A stretch of DNA of 12,168 nucleotides, taken from Lamprobacter sp046541315 (GTDB lineage: Bacteria; Pseudomonadota; Gammaproteobacteria; Chromatiales; Chromatiaceae). Positions 1-6,212 of this stretch are shown piece by piece. Both the position numbers and the translations under genes were made by a program. Below the pieces are notes generated by a model that saw only the letters and a program-made list of their open reading frames with translations, was not told the DNA's origin and searched no databases. The DNA lies in assembly GCF_046541315.1 (NCBI RefSeq), contig NZ_JBKHDN010000076.1:1-12168 (forward strand), read 5' to 3'. How positions within the stretch are numbered: position 1 is the stretch's first letter; each line of letters starts with the position of its first letter.

Positions 1-167
1 GCTGCCGAGGCTTGATCAGTCAGCCTGAGGCGCGCCATGCCAAGCCTGATTCCTGCGCGGAAAGTGTCCATTTCAGATGGCGTCCATGAGCGGCTTCCCG
101 ACTTGATCGCTTCTGTTAGCCAATCCAACACTCGTTTGACGACCCGAGCCATCAGCTCCGAGATCCT
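1..167. other. Left-edge region upstream of the citramalate synthase gene
   Basis: No convincing complete gene is seen here. Frame 1 reads Ala-Ala-Glu-Ala then TGA at 13-15, so the first bases could be the last codons of a gene lying to the left, but four codons cannot prove it. A 5-bp stem (AGGCT 8-12 with AGCCT 22-26) surrounds that stop and has no T-run. An in-frame TAG at 117-119 limits how far the next gene could extend upstream. I found no promoter with two acceptable boxes. Confidence 0.3.
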
Positions 168-1751
168 GTGACCCCAGACGACCAACGTATCCTGATCCTC
201 GATACCACGCTGCGCGATGGCGAGCAGACCCAGGGCGTCTCCTTCTCGCCCGACGAGAAGGTGAATATCGCCAAGGCGCTGCTGGAGTTGCTGCGGGTCG
301 ATCGCATCGAGGTCGCCTCGGCGCGGGTCTCGGAGGGCGAGCTGGCGGCGGTGGCACGGATCATCGACTGGGCGCGCCCGAAAGGACTCGATGGCCGCAT
401 CGAGGTGCTCGGCTTCGTCGATGGCGGGCGCAGTGTCGATTGGATTCGGCGCGCCGGCGGCCAGGTCATCAACCTGCTCGCCAAGGGCAGCGAGAAGCAT
501 TGCCGTACCCAGCTTGGCAAGACCCCCGAGCAACATGCCGAGGATGTGCGCGCCAACATCGCCCTCGCGCGCGAGCGCGGCCTGGCGGTCAATCTCTATC
601 TCGAGGACTGGTCGAACGGCTATGCCGACAACCCGGCCTATGTCTATGCGCTGATCGAAGCGCTCGCCGGGAGCGGGATCGGGCATTTCATGCTGCCGGA
701 TACCCTGGGCGTGATGACGCCCGAGCGGGTGTTCGCGGCGATTGCGGACATGATCCGGCGTTTTCCCGAGGCCCGCTTCGATTTCCATCCGCACAACGAT
801 TACGGCCTGGCCACCGCCAATGTCTTCGCCGCCGCCCAGGCCGGTGCTGCGGCGGTGCATTGCACGGTCAACTGTCTCGGCGAGCGCGCCGGCAATGCGT
901 CGCTGGCCGAGGTGGTGGTGAATCTGCGCGATCAGCTCGGCCTGGCGATCGGCATCGACGAGAGCCATCTCGGCCGCGTCAGCGAACTGGTGCAGTATTT
1001 TTCCGGGAAGCGCATCGGCGATAACGCGCCCATCGTCGGCGACGACGTCTTCACCCAGACCGCCGGCATCCACGCCGATGGCGACAACAAGGGCAGCCTC
1101 TATCACACCAAGCTCTCGCCGGAGCGCTTCGGGCGCCGGCGCGTCTACGCCCTCGGCAAGCTCGCCGGCAAGGCGTCGCTGGCGAAGAATCTGGAGCGCA
1201 TCGGCATCACGCTCTCGGAAGAGAATCAGCGCAAGGTGTTGAAGCGCATCGTCGAACTCGGCGACTCCAAGAAGACCATCACCGCCGAGGATCTGCCGTT
1301 CATCATCGCCGAGGTCCTCGAGAGCAAGGACTACAGCCACGCCGAGCTGATCGCCTGCAATGTCTCCTCGAGCTACGGGTTGGAGTCCACCGCCAGCATC
1401 AAGATCTGTTTGCGCGGCGAGCATCTGACCGCTACCGGCAGCGGCAATGGCGGTTTCGATGCCTTCAACAAGGCCTTGGCACGGGTGGTCAAGACCCAGG
1501 GCCTGAGCCTGCCGGCGCTGGTCGATTACGAGGTGCGCATTCCCAAGGGCGGGCGCACCGATGCGCTCACCGAATGCACCATCAGCTGGGCCGATGACCG
1601 GGGCATCTTCAAGACCCGGGGCGTGCATGCGAACCAGGTCTTCGCCGCGATTGGCGCGACCATGCGGATGCTGAATCTGGTGATCCACTGGTCATTGAAA
1701 CGCCAGCGCGATCTCGCCGATGCCAAGGCCGCCGCCGAATCGGCGGCCTGA
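168..1751 (+). CDS. cimA: (R)-citramalate synthase, Leptospira-type (LeuA/CimA family)
   Basis: Predicted to condense pyruvate with acetyl-CoA to (R)-citramalate, the first step of the threonine-independent route to isoleucine, in the cytosol. The 527-residue protein has an N-terminal TIM barrel with the HMGL-like motif DTTLRDGEQ (12-20), the metal site H207-P-H209 and GERAGN (238-243), a linker with H302-A-D304, and a C-terminal LeuA-type regulatory domain (about 390-510). Against the Leptospira interrogans enzyme as I remember it, these residues align without gaps: R16, D17, L81, L104, Y144, E146, H207, H209, H302, D304 and Y312. L81, L104 and Y144 are the residues linked there to pyruvate choice, which favours citramalate synthase over 2-isopropylmalate synthase. 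The start is GTG; an in-frame stop at 117-119 and no other start codon leave no alternative upstream. The ribosome site is weak (GAG at 160-162). The regulatory domain implies feedback control, probably by isoleucine. Automated pipelines may call it LeuA. Confidence 0.85.
   Translation: MTPDDQRILILDTTLRDGEQTQGVSFSPDEKVNIAKALLELLRVDRIEVASARVSEGELAAVARIIDWARPKGLDGRIEVLGFVDGGRSVDWIRRAGGQVINLLAKGSEKHCRTQLGKTPEQHAEDVRANIALARERGLAVNLYLEDWSNGYADNPAYVYALIEALAGSGIGHFMLPDTLGVMTPERVFAAIADMIRRFPEARFDFHPHNDYGLATANVFAAAQAGAAAVHCTVNCLGERAGNASLAEVVVNLRDQLGLAIGIDESHLGRVSELVQYFSGKRIGDNAPIVGDDVFTQTAGIHADGDNKGSLYHTKLSPERFGRRRVYALGKLAGKASLAKNLERIGITLSEENQRKVLKRIVELGDSKKTITAEDLPFIIAEVLESKDYSHAELIACNVSSSYGLESTASIKICLRGEHLTATGSGNGGFDAFNKALARVVKTQGLSLPALVDYEVRIPKGGRTDALTECTISWADDRGIFKTRGVHANQVFAAIGATMRMLNLVIHWSLKRQRDLADAKAAAESAA
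1731..1747 (+). terminator. GC hairpin over the 3' end of cimA (no T-tract)
   Basis: GCCGCCG (1731-1737), loop AAT, CGGCGGC (1741-1747) form a perfect 7-bp stem inside the last codons of the citramalate synthase gene. There is no T-run after it, so it is not a standard intrinsic terminator. It may simply reflect the Ala-rich C-terminus. It could still stabilise the 3' end of the mRNA or assist termination. Confidence 0.22.
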
Positions 1752-1840
1752 GGCGGCCTTAAGCTGTCCCCTCCGCGCCACTCCTTGATCCGTTTCTCGA
1801 TCCTCGATCCGTTCACCTGCCTTGATGACCCGGTTGCCCG

Positions 1841-2083
1841 ATGAAGAAAAAGCTCAATCTCGTCCTGTTCGCGGCGTTCTGGTCGCTGGTGCTGGCGCTT
1901 GCCATGACCCTGCTCGGCTTCCTGCACCAGGGGCTTGTCGATCCCAGCGAGGGTGGCGGCGTGGTCTGGTCGCGGGTCGCCTTCCTGTTCCTCGGCTGGT
2001 TCGGCTTCTCGATGATCGTGATGCTGATCGCTGCGCTGTTCTATGTCGGTAGTCTGCGCTGGCGTGGCCGGGACAAGCGCTGA
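1841..2083 (+). CDS. Small two-helix membrane protein, function unknown
   Basis: An 80-residue protein that I do not recognise. It begins with the basic run MKKK, has a hydrophobic segment at about 6-28, a short polar stretch around DPSEGGG (34-40), a second hydrophobic segment at about 43-70, and a basic end (RWRGRDKR). The positive-inside rule places both ends in the cytoplasm with a short periplasmic loop. The ATG at 1841 is favoured because the basic N-terminus followed directly by a membrane segment is typical; no good Shine-Dalgarno sequence precedes it. It lies 89 bases after the citramalate synthase gene on the same strand and converges on a hydrolase gene. An overlapping frame (1822-2052) is also open but gives an Arg-rich, unconvincing protein. 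Function cannot be inferred from context. Confidence 0.65.
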   Translation: MKKKLNLVLFAAFWSLVLALAMTLLGFLHQGLVDPSEGGGVVWSRVAFLFLGWFGFSMIVMLIAALFYVGSLRWRGRDKR

Positions 2084-2104
2084 ACGCGCCGGCGCCGGCT
2101 GGAC

Positions 2105-2117
2105 AGCGTGAAACGCT
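2105..2117. other. Short hairpin between convergent genes
   Basis: AGCGT (2105-2109), loop GAA, ACGCT (2113-2117) form a perfect 5-bp stem in the 67-base gap between two convergent genes. A 12-base GC palindrome (2088-2099) lies just before it. Neither has a T-run on either strand, so a terminator role is only possible. Confidence 0.2.
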
Positions 2118-2131
2118 AGGCCCGCTCAGAC

Positions 2132-2155
2132 CGGACTCAAAAGGGCGGACTCAAA
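2132..2155. repeat. 10-base direct repeat at hydrolase 3' end
   Basis: CGGACTCAAA occurs at 2132-2141 and again at 2146-2155, a period of 14 bases. The second copy contains the stop codon of the minus-strand hydrolase (TCA at 2151-2153). It looks like a small local duplication. No function is implied. Confidence 0.5.
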
Positions 2156-3038
2156 CCCCCGCCCAAAAGTCATCCAGCGCCGCGAACAGGGCCTCGGGCC
2201 GTTCCCACTGCGGCAGCCCGCGATGCGGCGCGAGCCTTTGCTGCTGCCAGTTCGACTGGCGCGCGACGAGGTCGGGCAGGCGCTCGAAGGTCACATAGGG
2301 ATCGCGGTCGGCGATCGCGAGCACCGGCAGTGTCTTCAGGCGGGCATAGAGGTTGGCGACGGCCTCGCGCGTGAAGAGCAGCGTCGAGAGGAAGATCAGC
2401 GGGGCGTGGCGCGCGCCCGGTTGGTGCGAGGTGGCATAGGCATAGTCCAAGAGTGCCTGCGGCGGCTGGCCGTGGAAGGATTTGCCGAGATAGTGGCGAA
2501 TGCTGCGGCGCGAGGCCACCAGGTCGTAGAGCCCCTGGCTCCAGAGTCGCGCCCCGATCAGTCCATGCACGGCGCGACCGACGAGCTGCGGCGGCAACCC
2601 GCGCTCGGAGAAACCGGTCGGCGAGATCAGCACCAGCGAGGCGACGCTCGCCGGCGAGCCGAGCGCCGCGCGTGCGGCGAATTCGGCGCTCAACGAGAGC
2701 GCGAGGACATCCGCCGGCGCCTGCACCACTTGTTCGAGTAGCGCCCGGATCGCATTGGCATAGAGTTCAGCGGAATAGGCACGTTCACTGCGCTCGGAAT
2801 GGCCGAAGCCGGGCAGGTCGATGCTGTAGACCGGCCGGCGGCCGGCGTAATGCTCGAACAGCGGCTTGACCTCGAAGGTGCTCGGCGCGGCGTTGATGCT
2901 GTGCACCAGGACCAGCGGCCGGCCTTGGCCGCGCGTGTCGTGGTAGTAGGCGATGCGCCCCGCCTGCTCGGTGCGGATCTGAGCGCGCGGCGCGGCGACG
3001 GCGTCGGGCAAGGGGAGAGGCGCGGATGTTTGACTCAT
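2151..3038 (-). CDS. Alpha/beta hydrolase-fold protein, substrate unknown
   Basis: A 295-residue alpha/beta hydrolase (Abhydrolase_1 type), probably an esterase, lipase or related serine hydrolase in the cytosol; no signal peptide is seen. Landmarks in order: PLVLVHS with the oxyanion region around H46 (41-47), DLPGFGHSERS (74-84), the nucleophile elbow S115-L-S117-A-E119, a cap region (about 143-230), an acid candidate in IADRDP (D244 or D246), and the likely catalytic histidine H272 before GLPQWERP. The elbow departs from the usual GxSxG because Ser and Glu replace the two glycines. Length is normal for the family. The ATG at 3038 gives a short polar lead-in; no clear Shine-Dalgarno precedes it, so the start is moderately certain. 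It is divergent from the DUF6394/channel pair and convergent with the small membrane protein. Confidence 0.85.
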   Translation of the reverse strand: MSQTSAPLPLPDAVAAPRAQIRTEQAGRIAYYHDTRGQGRPLVLVHSINAAPSTFEVKPLFEHYAGRRPVYSIDLPGFGHSERSERAYSAELYANAIRALLEQVVQAPADVLALSLSAEFAARAALGSPASVASLVLISPTGFSERGLPPQLVGRAVHGLIGARLWSQGLYDLVASRRSIRHYLGKSFHGQPPQALLDYAYATSHQPGARHAPLIFLSTLLFTREAVANLYARLKTLPVLAIADRDPYVTFERLPDLVARQSNWQQQRLAPHRGLPQWERPEALFAALDDFWAGV

Positions 3039-3116
3039 GGCAAGGTGAGGCCTGTTTGCGGGCGGCTAGGCGTCGGCGTTGTTGGCGAGAGCCGCAACGT
3101 CGACCAGAAAACCCGA

Positions 3117-3138
3117 TAGGATACGCGCGATCATCGCG
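3117..3138. promoter_or_regulatory. Possible promoter box and operator-like palindrome before the DUF6394 gene
   Basis: Within the 129-base divergent gap, TAGGAT (3117-3122) is a 4-of-6 match to a -10 box for the plus strand, without a good -35. Just after it CGCGAT (3126-3131), one base, ATCGCG (3133-3138) form a 13-base palindrome where the transcript would begin, a position typical of repressor sites. Both readings are tentative. Confidence 0.25.
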
Positions 3139-3167
3139 ACTGTCCGCGTCCACCGAGGAGGCCCGTC

Positions 3168-3551
3168 ATGAATCCCGAGAAGGTCGTCTTTGGATTCTTC
3201 ATCCTGCTTGCCCTGACCCTGAACTTCGGCTTTGTCTATGGCGACATCAATGATCACACGCATCACCATGCCTGGGAATTCGCGGTGGTGCTGGTGGTCA
3301 ATCTCATCGCGACGGTGCTCAAGCTCGGTGACCGCTCGCAGATGGGCGCGGTGCTGTTGGCGACGAGCCTGGTGGCGATCTTGCAGTTGGTCGCCGGCGC
3401 GTTGATCTGGACCATTGCCGTGCATGCAACGGCGGAGGGTTTTACCACCAGCGCGCTGTCCAGTGTCGTCTCGCTCGCCGCCGGCGCCATGGTGGCCAAT
3501 GTGGTCTCGGTGATCCTGCTGATCATCGAGACGACGATGCTGCGGCGCTGA
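3168..3551 (+). CDS. Small four-helix membrane protein, DUF6394-like
   Basis: A 127-residue integral membrane protein that I assign to DUF6394 from memory of its opening (MNPEKVVFGFFILLALTLNFGF) and its LATSLVA and IETTMLRR stretches; the family has no known function to my knowledge. Hydrophobic segments are at about 7-25, 35-53, 61-86 and 96-124. A His-rich loop (H30, H32, H33, H34) follows the first helix and could bind a metal. A strong ribosome site (GAGGAG, 3155-3160, 7 bases before ATG) fixes the start. The stop is only 43 bases before the channel gene on the same strand, so the two are probably one transcript. That pairing suggests a channel-associated or ion-handling role, which is inference only. 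Confidence 0.85.
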   Translation: MNPEKVVFGFFILLALTLNFGFVYGDINDHTHHHAWEFAVVLVVNLIATVLKLGDRSQMGAVLLATSLVAILQLVAGALIWTIAVHATAEGFTTSALSSVVSLAAGAMVANVVSVILLIIETTMLRR

Positions 3552-3594
3552 CCAATCCTCCGCGCGCGCCGGCGAGTCGAGCGGAGAACCCTTG

Positions 3595-5328
3595 GTGGAC
3601 AGCATCATCTTCCTCATCCTGCGGCGCATGCGCGCGCCATTGCTGACGCTGATCGTCCTGTACTCGATCGCGATCATCGGTTTGATGTTGATTCCGGGTC
3701 GCGATGCCGATGGCAATCCCTGGTCTCCGAGCTTCTTCCACGCCTTCTACTTCGTCAGCTATATGTCGACGACCATCGGCTTCGGCGAGCTGCCGCAAGG
3801 CTTCAGCGATGCCCAGCGCATCTGGGTGACGCTCTGTATCTATGCCACCGTCAGCGGCTGGCTCTATTCGGTTGGCGCGATCATCGCGTTGCTACAGGAC
3901 AAGGCGCTGCGGCGCGCCATTGAGGAGCACCGCTTCGGCGCCCATGTGCGCGCCATCAACGAGGCGTTCTATCTGGTGTGCGGTTACGGCCAGACCGGCA
4001 GCGGGCTGGTGCGGGCGCTGACCGAGCGCGGCCAGCGCGCCGTCGTGCTCGACAACAACCCGGAGCGCATCGATCTGCTCAAGCTCGAATCATTGCGGGA
4101 GTTCGTGCCCGCGCTGCGCGCCGATGTGCGCCGCCCCGACAGCCTGCTGCTGGCCGGGCTGCGCAGCCCCTTTTGCGCCGGGGTTCTGGCCCTGACCTCC
4201 TCCAACGAGGTCAATCTGAAGGTGGCGCTGGCGGCGAAGCTGATGCACCCGGATGCCAAGGTCATCTGCCGGGCGGACTCGCACGATATCGAAGCCAACA
4301 TGGCCTCGTTCGGCACCGATCACATCTATGATCCCTTCGACATCTTCGCGCGTTATCTCAGCACCGCGATCGACTCGCCCTGTCTGACCGCCTTGCAGGA
4401 CTGGTTCGGTCAGCTGCGCGGCACCATGCTGCCCGAGCCGATCTATCCGCCGGCGGACGGGCTCTGGATCATTTGCGGCTACGGGCGCTTTGGCAAGGCG
4501 CTGCATGCGCGCCTGGCCGAGCAGGAGGGGGTCGAACTCATGGTGGTGGAGATGCAGCCCGAACGCACCGGGCTCCCGCCGGGACCGCTGATCAAGGGCC
4601 GCGGGACCGAGGCGGTGACCTTGGAGCAGGCCGATATCCACCGCGCCGTGGGGCTTGTCGCCGGGACCGATAACGACGCCAACAATCTCTCGATCATCAT
4701 GACGGCGAAGGAACTCAATCCGAACCTCTTCACCGTGGTGCGCGAGAACCAGTTGATCAACGAGGAACTGTTCAAGGCGATCGCCGCCGATATCCTGATG
4801 CATCCGAGCTTGATCGTGGCGCAGCGGATTCGCACCTTGCTCAGCGCGCCGTTGTTGAATGAATTCGTCAGCGGGGCGGGGCGGGAACCCGACCGTTGGT
4901 CCTGCGAGCTGATCAGCCGGATCATCGCCTTGGTGGAGACGAAGCCGCCGATCCTCTGGGAGTTCAGGGTCGGCGCGCGCTTTGCCCCGGGCGCGCGGAC
5001 CTTGGCCGGACAAGGCCGGGAGCCGACCCTGGCGGATCTGCTGCGCGATCCGCGCGACCGTGCGCAGGCGCTGCCAGCGATCATCCTCGTCCAGCAAGTC
5101 GCGGGCGAGCATCGGCTGCTGCCGAGCCTTGAACGGCCGCTGCGCGCGGGCGATCGGCTGCTGTTATGCGGACACCCCGGGGCGCGCGATTGGATGCACT
5201 GGACGCTCAATAACCCGGACGTGCTGACCTATGTGGTCACCGGCGTCAAGCTCCCGCGCGGGCTGGTGTGGCGCTGGTTGCGCCAGCGTTGGCCGTCGCT
5301 CTGGGGGGGCGTGGAGGGCGAGCGCTAG
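3595..5328 (+). CDS. Potassium-channel-like protein with two RCK (TrkA-N) domains
   Basis: A predicted ligand-gated cation channel of 577 residues in the inner membrane. TM1 is at about 13-34, a pore helix at 45-58, a filter TTIGFG at 59-64 followed by E65, and TM2 at about 75-101. Two cytoplasmic Rossmann domains follow: G130-Y-G132-Q-T-G135 with acidic D153 ending strand 2, and G295-Y-G297-R-F-G300 with E319. A C-terminal TrkA-C-like part (about 455-545) contains LRAGDRLLLCG. The filter has GFG where classic potassium channels have GYG, so potassium selectivity is likely but unproved. Tandem RCK domains in one chain resemble GsuK/BK-type gating rings, which respond to nucleotides or divalent ions. 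GGAG (3583-3586) lies 8 bases before GTG at 3595 and 5 before an in-frame TTG at 3592, so either may be the start. Probably co-transcribed with the DUF6394 gene. Confidence 0.88.
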   Translation: MDSIIFLILRRMRAPLLTLIVLYSIAIIGLMLIPGRDADGNPWSPSFFHAFYFVSYMSTTIGFGELPQGFSDAQRIWVTLCIYATVSGWLYSVGAIIALLQDKALRRAIEEHRFGAHVRAINEAFYLVCGYGQTGSGLVRALTERGQRAVVLDNNPERIDLLKLESLREFVPALRADVRRPDSLLLAGLRSPFCAGVLALTSSNEVNLKVALAAKLMHPDAKVICRADSHDIEANMASFGTDHIYDPFDIFARYLSTAIDSPCLTALQDWFGQLRGTMLPEPIYPPADGLWIICGYGRFGKALHARLAEQEGVELMVVEMQPERTGLPPGPLIKGRGTEAVTLEQADIHRAVGLVAGTDNDANNLSIIMTAKELNPNLFTVVRENQLINEELFKAIAADILMHPSLIVAQRIRTLLSAPLLNEFVSGAGREPDRWSCELISRIIALVETKPPILWEFRVGARFAPGARTLAGQGREPTLADLLRDPRDRAQALPAIILVQQVAGEHRLLPSLERPLRAGDRLLLCGHPGARDWMHWTLNNPDVLTYVVTGVKLPRGLVWRWLRQRWPSLWGGVEGER

Positions 5329-5426
5329 CGATGGGTCTCTCAGCGCGGTCACGCCGATGGCCCTTGCTGCGATGTCCTTCTCATTGATGGGCGAAGGCTG
5401 CCGCGTGGCTGCGTCCCAAGCGGCGC

Positions 5427-5451
5427 GGGCGCTATCATGCCCGGAGCGCCC
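5427..5451 (+). promoter_or_regulatory. Inverted repeat with a -10-like box before the hemerythrin gene
   Basis: GGGCGCT (5427-5433) and AGCGCCC (5445-5451) form a perfect 7-bp inverted repeat with an 11-base loop. TATCAT (5433-5438), a 5-of-6 match to the -10 consensus, starts at the last base of the left arm. No good -35 is visible 16-18 bases upstream. If it is a promoter, transcription would begin inside the right arm, about 75 bases before the hemerythrin start codon. Confidence 0.3.
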
Positions 5452-5520
5452 AGACGCTGGGGCGACAGCCGAACCGGGGTCGGCCCTGGCATCCGAGATC
5501 TGCCCAACGAGGTGGCCAGC

Positions 5521-6072
5521 ATGAACGATTTATTAGAGCGTCTCGGTCAGGATCACCGACGCCTTGCGCAACTCATGCGCCTGCTCGAGGGACTGCTCGA
5601 TGAATTTCGCGATGGCCTCGAGCCCGATTACGAGCTGATGTGCGAGTTGATGGAATACCTGATCGATTACGAGGATCGGGTCCACCATCCGAGCGAGGAT
5701 CTGATCTTCGAGCGGGTCCTGGCGGAGGTCGGCCCCGGCCACGCGCTACTGACCCAGCTCATGCAGCAGCATCAGAGCCTGATGCAGCTCAACCGCCGCT
5801 TCAAGGAGTCGCTTGAGGGCATCGTGCACGAGGAGGTCCTGCGGCGCGACGAGGTCGAGCGCCAGGGGCGCGCGCTGATCGCGCAGTTGCGCGAGCACAT
5901 GCGGCTGGAGGAGGAACGGGCGTTTCCGCTCGCGCTGGCTTCGCTCTCGGAGGCGGCCTGGTCGGAGCTGCTGGCGGCCGCGCCGAATGTCGAGGACCCC
6001 CTCTTCGGCCAGCAAGACCCCGAGCGCTTTCGCATGATCTACAAGCAGCTGAAGCTTGGGCGGGGAGGCTGA
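5521..6072 (+). CDS. Hemerythrin-domain (non-haem di-iron) protein
   Basis: A 183-residue, mostly helical soluble protein with a hemerythrin HHE fold, expected to bind a di-iron centre and so oxygen, NO or iron. Candidate ligands fall in the usual four-helix order: H12 (QDHRRL), H55/H56 with E59 (HHPSEDLIF), H84 (QQHQSL), and H126 with E130/E131 (EHMRLEEERAFP). A tail of about 35 residues follows the bundle. There is no signal peptide. The frame is open upstream to 5437, but ATG at 5521 is preferred because GAGGTGG (5509-5515) sits 5 bases before it and the domain starts directly there. Ferrochelatase follows on the same strand after 140 bases, so a role in iron supply or oxygen/NO protection is plausible but not shown. 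The exact ligand set needs an alignment. Confidence 0.85.
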   Translation: MNDLLERLGQDHRRLAQLMRLLEGLLDEFRDGLEPDYELMCELMEYLIDYEDRVHHPSEDLIFERVLAEVGPGHALLTQLMQQHQSLMQLNRRFKESLEGIVHEEVLRRDEVERQGRALIAQLREHMRLEEERAFPLALASLSEAAWSELLAAAPNVEDPLFGQQDPERFRMIYKQLKLGRGG

Positions 6073-6212
6073 GCCGGCGCTTGGCTGGCGCTCGGGCCGA
6101 GGTGGAAACTGCTGCGTCATTGCGCAATCCGGTTGAAACCGAGCCTGGCGCGCGCCAATCTGTGGAGTTGGTCATAGGCATCAGGGAAAACGCGTCAACC
6201 CGTGGGCATTCG

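Noticed and set aside
1822..2052. Alternative plus-strand frame overlapping the small membrane protein
   Set aside because: Its product is Arg- and Ala-rich with no membrane pattern, whereas the 1841 frame has a typical basic start and two clean hydrophobic helices.
4090..5112. 340-residue minus-strand open frame opposite the channel gene
   Set aside because: It lies entirely opposite a gene with clear channel and RCK motifs, its translation is rich in Arg, Gln, Gly and Asp with no recognisable domain, and such long antisense frames are expected from GC-rich codon use.
6132..6160. TTGAAA with CAATCT 17 bases on, as a hemH promoter
   Set aside because: The -35 is good, but the -10 matches only 2 of 6 positions, so it is not supported well enough to annotate.
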